Shown one piece after another: positions 24,760 through 33,922 of a stretch of 47,475 bases of DNA; position 1 is the stretch's first letter; each line of letters starts with the position of its first letter. Origin of the DNA: Thermoproteota archaeon (GTDB lineage Archaea > Thermoproteota > Thermoprotei_A > EX4484-217-1 > JAPDJV01); the NCBI GenBank assembly GCA_029258925.1, contig JAPDJV010000032.1:1-47475 (forward strand), in the 5' to 3' direction. Below the pieces are notes generated by a model that did not search any database, had not been told where the DNA came from, and worked only from the letters and a program-made list of their open reading frames with translations. The position numbers and the translations under genes were made by a program.

Positions 24760-25745
24760 ATAACACCCTTCTCCTCTACTTCCTCTACTGGAGTGAGGAA
24801 TTCTCTTAATTTTAAAGAGATTTCCGAGGCAGTTTCAGCTTCTAAAAGCTTGACCTGATGTGCTTCAGATATTCTTCGGGCCTCTACAGGCGCCCTCCTC
24901 ATTACGATAATATACTCATCGACTCTGGCATCCATGACCTTTGACATCATCGATAGAAGTTCCGGTAAGACGTTTTCCTCCTGTGCTAGAACATCTATAG
25001 CAATAACCTCTCCATCTCTCTTAGCAACTATGTCGAATCTATGTTTTATACCTGACATACCCACTACATGGGAGTCCTCCTCTACAGCATAACCCATCTC
25101 TCTCAGGGTTCTCACTATTGGAAGTCTCATAACCAAGCCTTTGGAGACTATCTGTCTCCCCAGCTCCGAAAGCGCGTAGGCGTATATGGGATCGTATATA
25201 GCCTCTTTATAGGTGAAGTTTGTTCCACAGTCAATACACTCATGCTCTATATTTGGTCTATCCATTCTCCTCTTGCAATCTAAGCACTCAAAAACTGTTC
25301 CAATGATGATATAGTCTATTCCCGGTGTTCTAAGGCGCATATTGCAGTTGGGGCAAACAAGTTCCCCATATTTCTCGAATCGAAGCCTTGTGCTAGTATA
25401 ACCACATATCGTGTGGTTTATTATGTCCGTTTTGACTACATTAAAGCTGTTGCAGTAAACGCATTTATATAGTGTTTTGACGTGCGTGCTTCTACAGCTT
25501 GGACACCTGATTATTCTACCCATTATCCTCCTATCTATCAAGCCGTCTCTTAGAAGCTCCTCTATTACTCTGACCCAATTATCTATGTTTGAAAAATCCA
25601 TATATATTATTCCTGCATCAAGCTTTACTATGGGCTCTACTTCCCCCTTACTAGCTATGACATCGAATACTTTCCCAGCAACCTCATCCTCTACCAGCAA
25701 CCTCAATATCTCCGGATCGATTGATGCCAAAACCAGTTGCCTCAC
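24756..25745 (-). CDS. TackOD1-type zinc protein with C-terminal nuclease-like domain
   Basis: 329 residues. Residues 1-85 are helical. Residues 90-190 carry a string of zinc motifs (CPSC, CVYC, CGY, CPNC, CLDC, CIDC) laid out as in TackOD1, an archaeal output domain often attached to signalling or pilus-linked proteins. Residues 200-329 look like a PD-(D/E)xK restriction-like fold: RFDIVAKRDGEVIAIDVLAQEE, then EYIIVM. The conserved core reads D-(x)n-D-V where a nuclease would usually have E-x-K, so it may be inactive or bind nucleic acid only. It overlaps the second platform gene tail to tail. A signalling role for the secretion system is inference from this proximity. Confidence 0.65.
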   Translation of the reverse strand: MRQLVLASIDPEILRLLVEDEVAGKVFDVIASKGEVEPIVKLDAGIIYMDFSNIDNWVRVIEELLRDGLIDRRIMGRIIRCPSCRSTHVKTLYKCVYCNSFNVVKTDIINHTICGYTSTRLRFEKYGELVCPNCNMRLRTPGIDYIIIGTVFECLDCKRRMDRPNIEHECIDCGTNFTYKEAIYDPIYAYALSELGRQIVSKGLVMRLPIVRTLREMGYAVEEDSHVVGMSGIKHRFDIVAKRDGEVIAIDVLAQEENVLPELLSMMSKVMDARVDEYIIVMRRAPVEARRISEAHQVKLLEAETASEISLKLREFLTPVEEVEEKGVI

Positions 25746-26007
25746 GTATTAGATGTACCATGGTATTAAATAGTCATTTTTATTACGATTAATCTGTAGT
25801 ATATAACGTTTTTTCCACAGAAAAATATTTCTCAAATTCAAAGTTTATTTATCTGTTTTGAGCATTTGCTAGACATTCAACTTGAAATTAGCGTTATAAA
25901 TATTCCCATAACTCACCTACTGGAATCCTCGATGAATTATTGTAGTGGACTCCAGAAGGGTCTCCTTTTTAATGATTCTTCGAATAAAGTAGGTTATGTG
26001 AATTACG
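25746..26007. other. AT-rich gap, no gene seen
   Basis: 262 bases between two minus-strand genes. It is A/T rich, with TATA-like patches and an A/T-rich upstream element for the TackOD1 gene. A short frame on the plus strand (25866-26078) has no recognisable content, no SD site, and runs into the next gene antisense. I see no tRNA or strong hairpin. Confidence 0.4.
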
Positions 26008-26757
26008 TTAATATTGTTGTCCTAGAATTTTCTCTATTAAAGACAGTATTCTTTTTTGCTCTTCCAGTATTTCACTGATGGTTTCAACGATACCCTTCTT
26101 AAACGTCACTATTAGAGCATACTTTTTCAATTCCCGATATCTTCTGCAGTATTTTGGAATAGCTCCTTTATCAACTAAGCTCTTTATTCTTGATAATAAT
26201 TCCTCAATACTCATGTTAAGAGTTCTCGCTGCTTCGGCCGGCGAGCTAGACTTGGCCACTGCTTCGAATATCCTCAGCTCCTCCACTCCCAGCTTAGATG
26301 TTGGTGTAAGCATCAGACTCATGTATTCATCCATTACTCTCCTAACAGTGTTCCCCACAATTACCTCCAGTTCCTCCGCTGACACTAGGTAGTAGTCGCT
26401 TGCTTCAATAACTTTAACGTTAAGTTCCCTCGCTAACTCTCTTGCAGCATCGTCGGCAAAAGCTTTGCAGACTACTAGTGGTTTAAGTCCTAGTAGCATT
26501 GCATTAGTATAACTCTGCCTAATGCCTCCCACATCTAATCTTCCAGCTTTGACTTCGACAGCGTAAGTCTCTCCCTCAGGATCTCTGGCAACTAAGTCTA
26601 CTTCCCCAACCTCTACTCCCCTTATAATTATCCTCTTATGTTTCTCGATGACAGTATACCCTAGTTTCCTCAGCAATTCCTCAGCTATTCTCTCACTGCT
26701 TCTCCCCTTAGATCTCCCTGAAAGCTCCTGCATTGCTCCCCACATATTTATACTCAT
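26008..26757 (-). CDS. Restriction endonuclease-like protein with helix-turn-helix region
   Basis: 249 residues. Residues 15-75 are a PD-(D/E)xK fold: SSERIAEELLRKLGYTV, then VGEVDLVARD and TYAVEVKAGRLD, supplying the E-V-D and E-V-K catalytic pattern of RecB/Hjc-like nucleases. KPLVVCKAFADDAARELAREL continues the fold. Residues 160-215 contain LRIFEAVAKSSSPAEAARTLNMSIEELLSRI, a helix-turn-helix. Archaeal proteins of this type are annotated as RecB-like nucleases of unknown target. It is divergent from the P-type ATPase; about 50 bases separate the starts. A TATA-like element (TTTAAAG on the minus strand) at about 26770-26776 suits a leaderless ATG at 26757. Confidence 0.7.
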   Translation of the reverse strand: MSINMWGAMQELSGRSKGRSSERIAEELLRKLGYTVIEKHKRIIIRGVEVGEVDLVARDPEGETYAVEVKAGRLDVGGIRQSYTNAMLLGLKPLVVCKAFADDAARELARELNVKVIEASDYYLVSAEELEVIVGNTVRRVMDEYMSLMLTPTSKLGVEELRIFEAVAKSSSPAEAARTLNMSIEELLSRIKSLVDKGAIPKYCRRYRELKKYALIVTFKKGIVETISEILEEQKRILSLIEKILGQQY

Positions 26758-26809
26758 CGAAGTAAACTTTAAAGGTCTCTCGCACTACATAAACGACGGT
26801 AAAATCATC

Positions 26810-29479
26810 ATGGCGAACGAGGGCTGGCACTCTAAGAGCATTAGTGAAGTCGTAGTGGAGCTAGGTGTATCCATTGATGAAGGCTTAAGCAATTTAGAGG
26901 CACTGGCTAGACTAGAGAAATATGGTTATAATGAGATAGTCGTGAAGAAGAAGAGGACTCCGCTGAGAATTCTCTTGGATCAGTTTGCAAATTTCCTCGT
27001 AATAATATTGATAATTTCAACTATTATTTCCTTCGTTTTAGGAGAGGAGAAAGATGCGCTATCTATTCTCGCAATAGTTTTCTTAATGGCTGTACTGGGC
27101 TTCGTACAAGAGTATCGAGCTGAGAAGTCTATTGAAGCTCTCAAAAAGCTCGCCAGTCCTAAAGCAAAGGTGATCCGCGAAGGAGTTGTTCAAGTTATTC
27201 CAGCTAGACTGGTTGTTCCAGGAGACATAGTCATGCTTGAAGAGGGCGACAGAGTTCCAGCAGATGCTAGGCTCGTGGAAACAGTTGATCTATATGTTGA
27301 CGAATCTATGTTGACTGGCGAAAGCTTTCCTGTTTTAAAAAACGCCAACATAGTGCTTCCCGAAAACACTCCTTTAGCGGAAAGAGTCAACATGGTGTTT
27401 ATGGGGACTTATGTTACTAGGGGTAGAGGTAAAGCTGTTGTCACGAATACTGGAATGAATACCGAGATGGGTAGGATAGCTAGGGAGATAAGTGAGGCGG
27501 AGATCGAGAGAACTCCTCTCCAAAAACAGTTGGAGATTCTCGGAAGACAAATAGGCATGATAATACTCTTAATAACAGGAGTAATATTCGTAACAGGCCT
27601 CCTTATGAGAGAAGGAACTGTTATAGATCTGCTTATAACTAGCATAGCATTAGCAGTAGCAGCAATACCAGAAGGGCTTCCAGCAATAGTCACAGTTATA
27701 CTAGCATTGGGAGTTTGGAGACTTGCCAAGAGAAACGCTATTGTGAGAAGACTCTCAGCTGTAGAGACGTTAGGAGCGGCAACAGTGATATGTACTGATA
27801 AAACAGGCACCATAACGAAAAACGAGATGACTGTTAGAAAAATATTGTTGGGTAGTGGGGAGGTAATCAACGTAACTGGTGAAGGCTTTAGTATCGAAGG
27901 CAGACTTGTGGGTGAAGGAGGAGATTTAACCGTAGGAGACAATAGCTGCTTAAGACTCCTACTATTAGGGGCAATATTATGTAATAATGCTAATGTTAGG
28001 GTTGAAGGGAGTAATGCAAGTGTTGTTGGAGACCCTCTTGAAGCATCTCTTCTAGTGCTCGGATTAAAGGCTGGCATGGACGTTGAGGAGGAGAGGAAGA
28101 AGTATGTGAGATTGAAGGAGATACCCTTTAGCAGTAAGAGAAAGAGGATGACAACAGTGCACAAGTACGATGGGAGGAAAATAGTTTTCATGAAGGGTGC
28201 ACCCGAAATAGTCCTAGAGTTATGTGATAAAATACAAGAAGGTGACAACGTATTGGAACTGGACTATGAGAAAAAGAGCATTATTTTGAGAAACGTGGAG
28301 GAACTAGCTGAGAGAGCTCTGAGGGTACTAGCTTTCGCATATAAGATATTTGATGATAGCGACGATGAAGATATTGAATCCAACCTCATATTCTTGGGAA
28401 TAGTTGGCATGATGGATCCGCCTAGGAGGGGTGTTAGAGAGGCTGTTGAAAAAGCTAGGAGAGCTGGAGTAAAAGTTGTAATGGTTACTGGAGACCATGT
28501 TAAAACAGCTATCGCCGTGGGGAGGGAGATAGGGCTGGAAGTCGATAAGGGCATTGTATTGACGGGCAGAGACTTGGATTCATTGAGTGATGAAGAACTT
28601 AATGATTTAATTGAGGACATAGTTATTTTCGCGAGAGTCTCACCTGAACATAAGAGTAGAATAGTTAAAGCCTATAAGAGCAGGGGACATATAGTGGCTA
28701 TGACGGGGGACGGAGTGAACGACGCTCCAGCACTGAAGCTAGCTGATATAGGAGTTGCCATGGGGGAGAGGGGGACCGACGTTGCTAGGGAGGCAGCTGA
28801 CATGATACTTGCGGACGACAACTTTGTGACTATTGTAAATGCCATCGAGGAAGGTAGGGTTATCTATGACAACATTAGGAAACCTATAAGATATCTTCTT
28901 TCATGTAACATAGCTGAAGTTTTAAGCATATTCTTAGCCCAGATAATAGGTTTAGGCCTAATATTGAAACCCATTCAAATATTGTGGATGAACCTCGTCA
29001 CAGACTCTCTTCCCGCAGCAGGCTTAGGAGTAGAGCCCCCGGAGCCGGGGATCATGGAGAGGCCTCCTAGGAAGCCTGGTGAAAGAATTTTAACTAGAAG
29101 AACTATGGCGCACTTAGCACTGACAGGCCTCATAGGAGGACTGCTTGCAATATTACTTTATAGAATGTTTGAGGTGAAAGGAGTATTCTATGCATCTACG
29201 GTCGCGTTCTCCTTCCTAGTATTCTTCCAATTACTCCACTCGTTGAATTGTAAGAGCGAGAGCTTATCTCTCCTAAAAGTTGGCGTGCTATCGAATAAAT
29301 ACCTGCTTTTATCCATCTTTATTAGTTGGCTTCTCCAATTGATGGCAATATATGTGGCTCCATGGTTCTTCGAGACTGTTTATCTGAGCATCACAGATTT
29401 CATGGCAATAACGTTGTTTGGAGCAGTGATTATATTGGTTGAAGAATTGAGGAAAGCTGTTGGTGTAACTGTTAAATGA
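26810..29479 (+). CDS. Calcium-type P-type ATPase (SERCA-like, P2A)
   Basis: 889 residues from the ATG at 26810; 54 further codons are open upstream but are antisense to the divergent gene and unlike the family. The N-terminal WHSKSISEVVVELGVS matches cation-ATPase N domains. TGES lies in the actuator domain, IPEGLPA in transmembrane helix 4 (a Ca2+/Mn2+ site), DKTGTITKNE with the phosphorylated Asp at about residue 330, KGAPE in the nucleotide domain, and TGDGVNDAPALKLADIG before the membrane bundle. The C-terminal region has four to six helices. It likely exports Ca2+ or Mn2+ from the cytoplasm. The 3' end is coupled to the UbiA gene. Confidence 0.92.
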   Translation: MANEGWHSKSISEVVVELGVSIDEGLSNLEALARLEKYGYNEIVVKKKRTPLRILLDQFANFLVIILIISTIISFVLGEEKDALSILAIVFLMAVLGFVQEYRAEKSIEALKKLASPKAKVIREGVVQVIPARLVVPGDIVMLEEGDRVPADARLVETVDLYVDESMLTGESFPVLKNANIVLPENTPLAERVNMVFMGTYVTRGRGKAVVTNTGMNTEMGRIAREISEAEIERTPLQKQLEILGRQIGMIILLITGVIFVTGLLMREGTVIDLLITSIALAVAAIPEGLPAIVTVILALGVWRLAKRNAIVRRLSAVETLGAATVICTDKTGTITKNEMTVRKILLGSGEVINVTGEGFSIEGRLVGEGGDLTVGDNSCLRLLLLGAILCNNANVRVEGSNASVVGDPLEASLLVLGLKAGMDVEEERKKYVRLKEIPFSSKRKRMTTVHKYDGRKIVFMKGAPEIVLELCDKIQEGDNVLELDYEKKSIILRNVEELAERALRVLAFAYKIFDDSDDEDIESNLIFLGIVGMMDPPRRGVREAVEKARRAGVKVVMVTGDHVKTAIAVGREIGLEVDKGIVLTGRDLDSLSDEELNDLIEDIVIFARVSPEHKSRIVKAYKSRGHIVAMTGDGVNDAPALKLADIGVAMGERGTDVAREAADMILADDNFVTIVNAIEEGRVIYDNIRKPIRYLLSCNIAEVLSIFLAQIIGLGLILKPIQILWMNLVTDSLPAAGLGVEPPEPGIMERPPRKPGERILTRRTMAHLALTGLIGGLLAILLYRMFEVKGVFYASTVAFSFLVFFQLLHSLNCKSESLSLLKVGVLSNKYLLLSIFISWLLQLMAIYVAPWFFETVYLSITDFMAITLFGAVIILVEELRKAVGVTVK

Positions 29480-29505
29480 TCGGGTTCGAGAGTATAGGTG
29501 GTATG

Positions 29506-30363
29506 ATGGAGAAATTTAAGGGATTTTTAATGCTCATTAGATTACATAATGTTATAATAGCGTGCATAGCCTGTTTCACAGGATACGTTGTTTCGGCTAG
29601 AGCTATTATATTATCTCAACACCTATATTTGTCTCTTCTAACAGTTGCAATGGTTTCGGCTGGGGGTTATGTTATCAACGATTACTTCGACATAGATATT
29701 GATAAAGTAAATAAGCCCTACAGGCCTCTTCCTTCAGGCCTCTTCACCCCCAAGTTCGCCTATAATCTTTCAATGATTTTCTTCATAGTGGGCATTCTTT
29801 CCTCTATTCCTTTAGGTCCAATATGCCTTATTTTAGCGATATTAAATTCGCTATTAATGTACTATTATTCGAAGCGTATTAAGAGCCTGGGCTTTCCCGG
29901 AAACATGGTCATAGCCTTCTCTAGCTTCAGCAGTATATTATTCGGTGGGCTTGCATATGCTCAGAGAGTTGGCGAACTTACGTATGCCGCCCCCTCCCTC
30001 CTACCAGGCTTCTACGCTTTCATGATAATTCTCGGGAGAGAAATTATTAAGGGAATCGAAGATGTTGAGGGAGACCGTATTAGGGGGGTTAAGACTCTTG
30101 CCATAATCTTAGGAGAAGAGAAGGCGGCAATAATAGCGTCTATTATAATGTTCTTCGTAGTACTAATCTCTCCCATACCCTACATTACAGGATTATATGA
30201 TATTAAGTATTTGTTAACTGCTCTTATAGGAGTTGACATACCCATAGTTTTCTCGATTACAGGCGTCCTAAGAGACGCTAGGTCTTTTTCCCCAACGGCC
30301 AGAAGCATGTTGAAGTTTTCTCTATTTTTCGGGCCAGTATCCTTCCTTTTGGGCATAATTTGA
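29506..30363 (+). CDS. UbiA-family prenyltransferase, likely DGGGP synthase
   Basis: 285 residues, nine or so membrane helices. GYVINDYFDIDIDKVNKP carries the first aspartate-rich motif (NDxxDxxxD) and GIEDVEGDRIRGVKTLA the second. This is the archaeal (S)-2,3-di-O-geranylgeranylglyceryl phosphate synthase group, which adds the second geranylgeranyl chain in ether-lipid synthesis. I took the ATG at 29506 because AGGTGGT lies just upstream and the protein then begins MEKFKGFLMLIRLHN as in the family; an ATG at 29476 overlaps the ATPase stop as ATGA and is also possible. The geranylgeranyl reductase at 4355 would act later in the pathway. Confidence 0.85.
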   Translation: MEKFKGFLMLIRLHNVIIACIACFTGYVVSARAIILSQHLYLSLLTVAMVSAGGYVINDYFDIDIDKVNKPYRPLPSGLFTPKFAYNLSMIFFIVGILSSIPLGPICLILAILNSLLMYYYSKRIKSLGFPGNMVIAFSSFSSILFGGLAYAQRVGELTYAAPSLLPGFYAFMIILGREIIKGIEDVEGDRIRGVKTLAIILGEEKAAIIASIIMFFVVLISPIPYITGLYDIKYLLTALIGVDIPIVFSITGVLRDARSFSPTARSMLKFSLFFGPVSFLLGII

Positions 30364-30401
30364 TTGCTGACTGTTTATAACAATCTTTGAATGCAATTAG
30401 G

Positions 30402-31460
30402 TTAAGATGGTGGATTTAAGTTGAATGTTTCCATCCATCTTCTCCCCATCCTCACCCATACTATTCTCAGAGACAGCTTTCTCCTATCTTTATTTCTAAG
30501 CGGGATTTTTACGCTGACCTCCTCTTTTGGATCCACGCTATTCAGTACCTTCCTATAAAATGGGACTCCTGACTCTACAGCTAGAACTATTATTTTATCT
30601 GGAGGAACCTCTCCAACATTGGATATGAACACCTCGTACGCGTTTTCCTCGTCAAGATATTCGTACTTGGTAACCGTTATCTTAGGTGTCATTATCTTCA
30701 TCGATGATAGGATAATGCTCATTATCTTCAAGTGTTTGGGATAATAGGGGTGTTCAGCTTCATGGTGCTTGATTTTTATAATTGCCCTCTCATCTTCGAT
30801 GAGTACATCATCGAACTTCATTTCATGCAAGCCCACATCTCCTTCAACTGTCGTTAAAAGTCTGTTGTTCATACTTAGGCTTACCTTCGCCGATCTCGAA
30901 GGAATGAAACTTAACACATGTAGTTCTCCGACGTCGCTGACTTTTCTGGGTAAATTTATTTCAATTTCCCTCTCGGATCCCGGATCGAGTAGGAGGATTC
31001 CAGCGTGATAAGCGTACGATAACTCGCTTGCAGGATCTTCGTAGACGGCTATGAGTGAAGCATTGTCAATTATCAGCTCCTCTGACCCCTCATACAACAC
31101 TACTAGTGTATGACTGCCTCTACTTATCCTCATTATTGGAGTTACATCATATAGGAGTCTAGAATAATATTTCTCCTCGTGACACCATATGAACTGAGGT
31201 CTGAATTCTCTAGTAATCGAGAATCCATTAAACCATAGCTTCCATCTTACATGTTCAGCCTTCTCTCTGCTCGTGGTACTGATATCGAGAATTGCACACT
31301 TAATGCTCTCTCCGTATATCTCAGGCATCTCCAAGACTACTTTCTGGGACTTCGGGTTTCCATGGCCCCCTAGCTTCATGGGGCCTGAGGTGTATAATAG
31401 AAGATCTCCTTTAATATAATCCGCTTTAATGGGACTTATTGATCCTATACAAGTCATCAC
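30402..31460 (-). CDS. Hypothetical beta-rich protein
   Basis: 352 residues with no signal peptide, membrane segment or cysteine cluster. The sequence alternates short strands, for example KVVLEMPE, KCAILDIST, TLVVLYEG, EREIEINLP and KIMTPKITVTKYEY, consistent with two or three beta-sandwich domains, the last resembling CARDB-like domains of surface proteins. KLWFNGF and YDVTPIM recall carbohydrate-binding jelly-roll folds. I do not recognise a family. The start is GTG at 31460 (ATG follows) with GGTGAT upstream. It sits only 19 bases from the divergent gene at 31480, so the two share regulatory sequence. Confidence 0.6.
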   Translation of the reverse strand: MMTCIGSISPIKADYIKGDLLLYTSGPMKLGGHGNPKSQKVVLEMPEIYGESIKCAILDISTTSREKAEHVRWKLWFNGFSITREFRPQFIWCHEEKYYSRLLYDVTPIMRISRGSHTLVVLYEGSEELIIDNASLIAVYEDPASELSYAYHAGILLLDPGSEREIEINLPRKVSDVGELHVLSFIPSRSAKVSLSMNNRLLTTVEGDVGLHEMKFDDVLIEDERAIIKIKHHEAEHPYYPKHLKIMSIILSSMKIMTPKITVTKYEYLDEENAYEVFISNVGEVPPDKIIVLAVESGVPFYRKVLNSVDPKEEVSVKIPLRNKDRRKLSLRIVWVRMGRRWMETFNLNPPS

Positions 31461-31479
31461 ATATCACCGTGAGCTTTTA

Positions 31480-31788
31480 ATGGACCGTACAGCTTACATT
31501 ATATTAAGTGTAGAATTCATATTAAACGGTGACTCTAAAAAGCGTTGTGTTGGGATCATTATGAAGAAGCCTTATCCCTCCTCTAGAGACATACTTGAAG
31601 CAGTTAAGGAGGCTGCGATGAGATTTTACGCCATTCACCCTCAGGACTTCCCAGACATAGTGTTGGAGATCTTGGAGTCGAAGGGATTTGATGTGAGACA
31701 TGTTACTGTAAAGAGGATTTGGAGGATCTACGAGAAGCTGGTGAGAGAAGGGAGAATGCCGGATACTCTAGGAGTAGTAGAGTGGTGA
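31480..31788 (+). CDS. Hypothetical small protein
   Basis: 102 residues from the ATG at 31480. A strand pair (YIILSVEFI, CVGIIMKKPYP) is followed by helices (DILEAVKEAAMRFYAI and FPDIVLEILESKGF) and VKRIWRIYEKLVREGRM. No family is recognised and no cysteine or catalytic motif is obvious. The longer frame to 31429 would overlap the divergent gene's start and is less likely. Confidence 0.55.
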   Translation: MDRTAYIILSVEFILNGDSKKRCVGIIMKKPYPSSRDILEAVKEAAMRFYAIHPQDFPDIVLEILESKGFDVRHVTVKRIWRIYEKLVREGRMPDTLGVVEW

Positions 31789-31849
31789 TTGAGAACACTT
31801 TAACTCTTATATTGGTTTTAGAAAAAGTTTATTTTGATCTCCCTGAACT

Positions 31850-32119
31850 CTAATATTTTTTAGGACGAGTTCTAGGCCTTAACTCCGCTGGCTCGAAAAC
31901 ATCTTCAACATTGTCTTCTCCCTTCAACAATTCGACGAAGTCCTCGTCTATTAACTTCCTCTCTCTAGCATACTCTATGAAATACTTCTCTTCCAATTCG
32001 TTGAGCTTCCTTGGCTCATTTAAATCAACTCCCCTCTCTGTGAGCCAGTTGAGAAAGTCTTCTAAGAGGCCTCCGTCCATTATTATCGACAGTACCTCAC
32101 TCTTCGATAACATTGACAT
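31850..32119 (-). CDS. Small acidic hypothetical protein
   Basis: 89 residues, largely helical and acidic (NELEEKYFIEYAREKK-like region, LLKGEDNVEDVFEPAEL), ending in a basic tail RPRTRPKKY. It has no motif I can name. The gene stands alone, with an AT-rich gap of about 195 bases before the ArgDC-type gene. Confidence 0.5.
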   Translation of the reverse strand: MSMLSKSEVLSIIMDGGLLEDFLNWLTERGVDLNEPRKLNELEEKYFIEYARERKLIDEDFVELLKGEDNVEDVFEPAELRPRTRPKKY

Positions 32120-32314
32120 AAAAATCGTCTCCGATCAGCTCTCCATAAATTATTCTATATTTTAAAGGACTATTAAAAATCTATGTAAAGGCTTCCTTTT
32201 AAAACTTTATCTGCAAAAAGTTTTTAACACCTTGCTTAACCAATTAAAGAAAAGCTTTTATCCCAACGCTGTTAATAGAGCACGCAAATCAAGTATCCTG
32301 GTGGAATCTTAGAG

Positions 32315-32692
32315 ATGAGGAGGCATACTGGAGGAGAGGGTAGGATAATAGGGAGACATGTTTACGGCAATCTCTATGATTGCCCGAGGGAGCTAATAAG
32401 CGATGAACGTTTCCTAGTGGAGGTTGTAAAAAAGTCTGCTGAACTAGGGAGTTTTCAAGTCTGGGACATCAAGTCCTGGAGTTTTGGAGGAGACAAGGGT
32501 GGTGTGAGTATTATAGCATTAGTTATTGAAAGCCACATAGCGATACATACTTGGATAGAATACAATTACGCTACAGTTGACGTATATACTTGCGGGGATA
32601 AAGCTGACCCCGAAAAGGCCTTCGACTTCATAGTATTATCACTTAAGCCCAAAGAATACACTAAACACTATGCTGATAGGTCTAGTCGTTAA
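32315..32692 (+). CDS. Pyruvoyl-dependent arginine decarboxylase proenzyme, ArgDC-type SpeD paralogue
   Basis: 125 residues. The cleavage and catalytic region [23 protein letters not shown] is preserved, so it self-cleaves at Glu-Ser. The block SWSFGGDKGGVSIIAL and the C-terminus KPKEYTKHYADRSSR match what I recall of the crenarchaeal ArgDC branch, which evolved from AdoMet decarboxylase and converts arginine to agmatine. The paralogue at 6144 lacks these. A GGTGGAATC SD site precedes the ATG, and a TATA-like CTTTTAT lies about 55-60 bases upstream. The paralogue assignment is by sequence memory and would need a tree. Confidence 0.78.
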   Translation: MRRHTGGEGRIIGRHVYGNLYDCPRELISDERFLVEVVKKSAELGSFQVWDIKSWSFGGDKGGVSIIALVIESHIAIHTWIEYNYATVDVYTCGDKADPEKAFDFIVLSLKPKEYTKHYADRSSR

Positions 32693-32762
32693 CGTAGTTG
32701 CCTCCAAATTTTCTTAGGTAACCTTATATCTTTTTACGCTAGAATATAGTAGGGTAAAGCTT

Positions 32763-32981
32763 ATGGTTAAAATAAGCGTAGTCGATGTTGGCATGGCAGC
32801 CCCAAATCTAATAGACGTTGTTGTTGAGAAAGAAAGGTTTGAAGAAGTCTTGGGTGCAATATTGGGAAAGTTCGATGTGATTTTTGTAGCCAAGGGTAAG
32901 GCACTACTGCTTCATCCTTCAGGAACGGTTATCTGTTTAAGGGTTTTCGAGGAGAGAAAGACGCCTAGCGTAATACGTTAG
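32763..32981 (+). CDS. Small hypothetical protein
   Basis: 72 residues from an ATG at 32763 with ordinary codon use. Pattern: strand VKISVVDVG, helix RFEEVLGAILGK, strand FDVIFVAKGKALLLHP, then TVICLRVFEE. It looks like a compact alpha-beta domain. No family recognised. Its stop touches the convergent DMT transporter stop with no gap. Confidence 0.5.
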   Translation: MVKISVVDVGMAAPNLIDVVVEKERFEEVLGAILGKFDVIFVAKGKALLLHPSGTVICLRVFEERKTPSVIR

Positions 32982-33845
32982 TTAGAAGAATACTGCAATG
33001 AATATACTGGCGAAAACTAAAATTGAACTTGCAAGTGTTTTTACGGTTATCTTTTCGTAGGCTATTGTCTTGGAGAGAACTTGGTTGACTAGAGGAGTTA
33101 TTGCGCTCACTATTACGGTCTCCGCGACTCCTATGACTTGTATTGCTTTAAGGAAAAACAGTGTTCCCATCCCTATTCCAATAAACCCTGCCAGACCCGC
33201 ATTTAACAATAGTTTACTGCTTACCCCCTCAAACAGGCTTCCCTCAAATGTAACTATAGCGGAGAATACTATTGATAAAAACATTGTTCTAATAAATGCT
33301 ACAAGTATTAAGTTAAGATAGCCTACGAGATAGCCTAGAATAATGGAGGAAGTAGCCCATAAAAAGGGGATCGATGCTAATACAAGTATTAGGCTTAGTG
33401 ATAGATTTTCCGAGTTACTTGAATCACTCCATAGTCCAATGTAGATTCCAGCAACGCTAACAAAACCTCCAACTGCCAACCACAAGTCAACATGTTCTCC
33501 TAAGAAGAGTTTTGCAAGAAGTTGTGCCACTATAATATATGTGTATGCGATTGGAGTGGCCTTCGAGGACCCAATGCTCCTAATTGTATAGAAATACAGG
33601 TAGTCTCCGAGGCCCGGACCTATTATGGCTGCCAACATTATTAAAAGATAGTCGTAGAGTGAAACATTGAATGTTCCGCCTGCTAGCAAAACCACTACTC
33701 CTAAGAATATCGTTGCCGAGATAGTTCTTATTGTAATGACCTTTCTCACACTCCTAGTTTCCCTAAACGATGTGCTTATGAGAGCTGGAGCAGTAGCCCA
33801 GCATAGTGATGCAAAAACCGCTGATATTATTCCACCGCTCATCAT
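32982..33845 (-). CDS. DMT-superfamily (EamA) transporter
   Basis: 287 residues with about ten membrane helices and the two-fold EamA repeat. The first repeat starts ISAVFASLCWATAPALI and has AAIIGPGLGDYLYFYTIRSIGSSKATPIAYTYI; the second has SIPFLWATSSIILGYLVG and TLFFLKAIQVIGVAETVIVSAITPLVNQ. The family exports or imports amino acids, nucleotide sugars and other small metabolites, and the substrate is unknown. The ATG at 33845 matches the normal N-terminus; an open stretch to 33914 is antisense to the neighbouring promoter region. Confidence 0.85.
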   Translation of the reverse strand: MMSGGIISAVFASLCWATAPALISTSFRETRSVRKVITIRTISATIFLGVVVLLAGGTFNVSLYDYLLIMLAAIIGPGLGDYLYFYTIRSIGSSKATPIAYTYIIVAQLLAKLFLGEHVDLWLAVGGFVSVAGIYIGLWSDSSNSENLSLSLILVLASIPFLWATSSIILGYLVGYLNLILVAFIRTMFLSIVFSAIVTFEGSLFEGVSSKLLLNAGLAGFIGIGMGTLFFLKAIQVIGVAETVIVSAITPLVNQVLSKTIAYEKITVKTLASSILVFASIFIAVFF

Positions 33846-33922
33846 ACTTATACTGGCACCTAGGCTTTCATTTCTAAAACATATAATCTTTAAATCTTGT
33901 TGTTGAGAAATCATCTTGGGGG

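Noticed and set aside
26648-26809. 54-codon upstream extension of the P-type ATPase
   Set aside because: It is antisense to the divergent nuclease-like gene and does not resemble cation-ATPase N-termini; the ATG at 26810 does.
27409-28248. Long minus-strand frame inside the P-type ATPase
   Set aside because: Serine/proline-rich antisense shadow with no domain; the plus-strand protein has all ATPase motifs.
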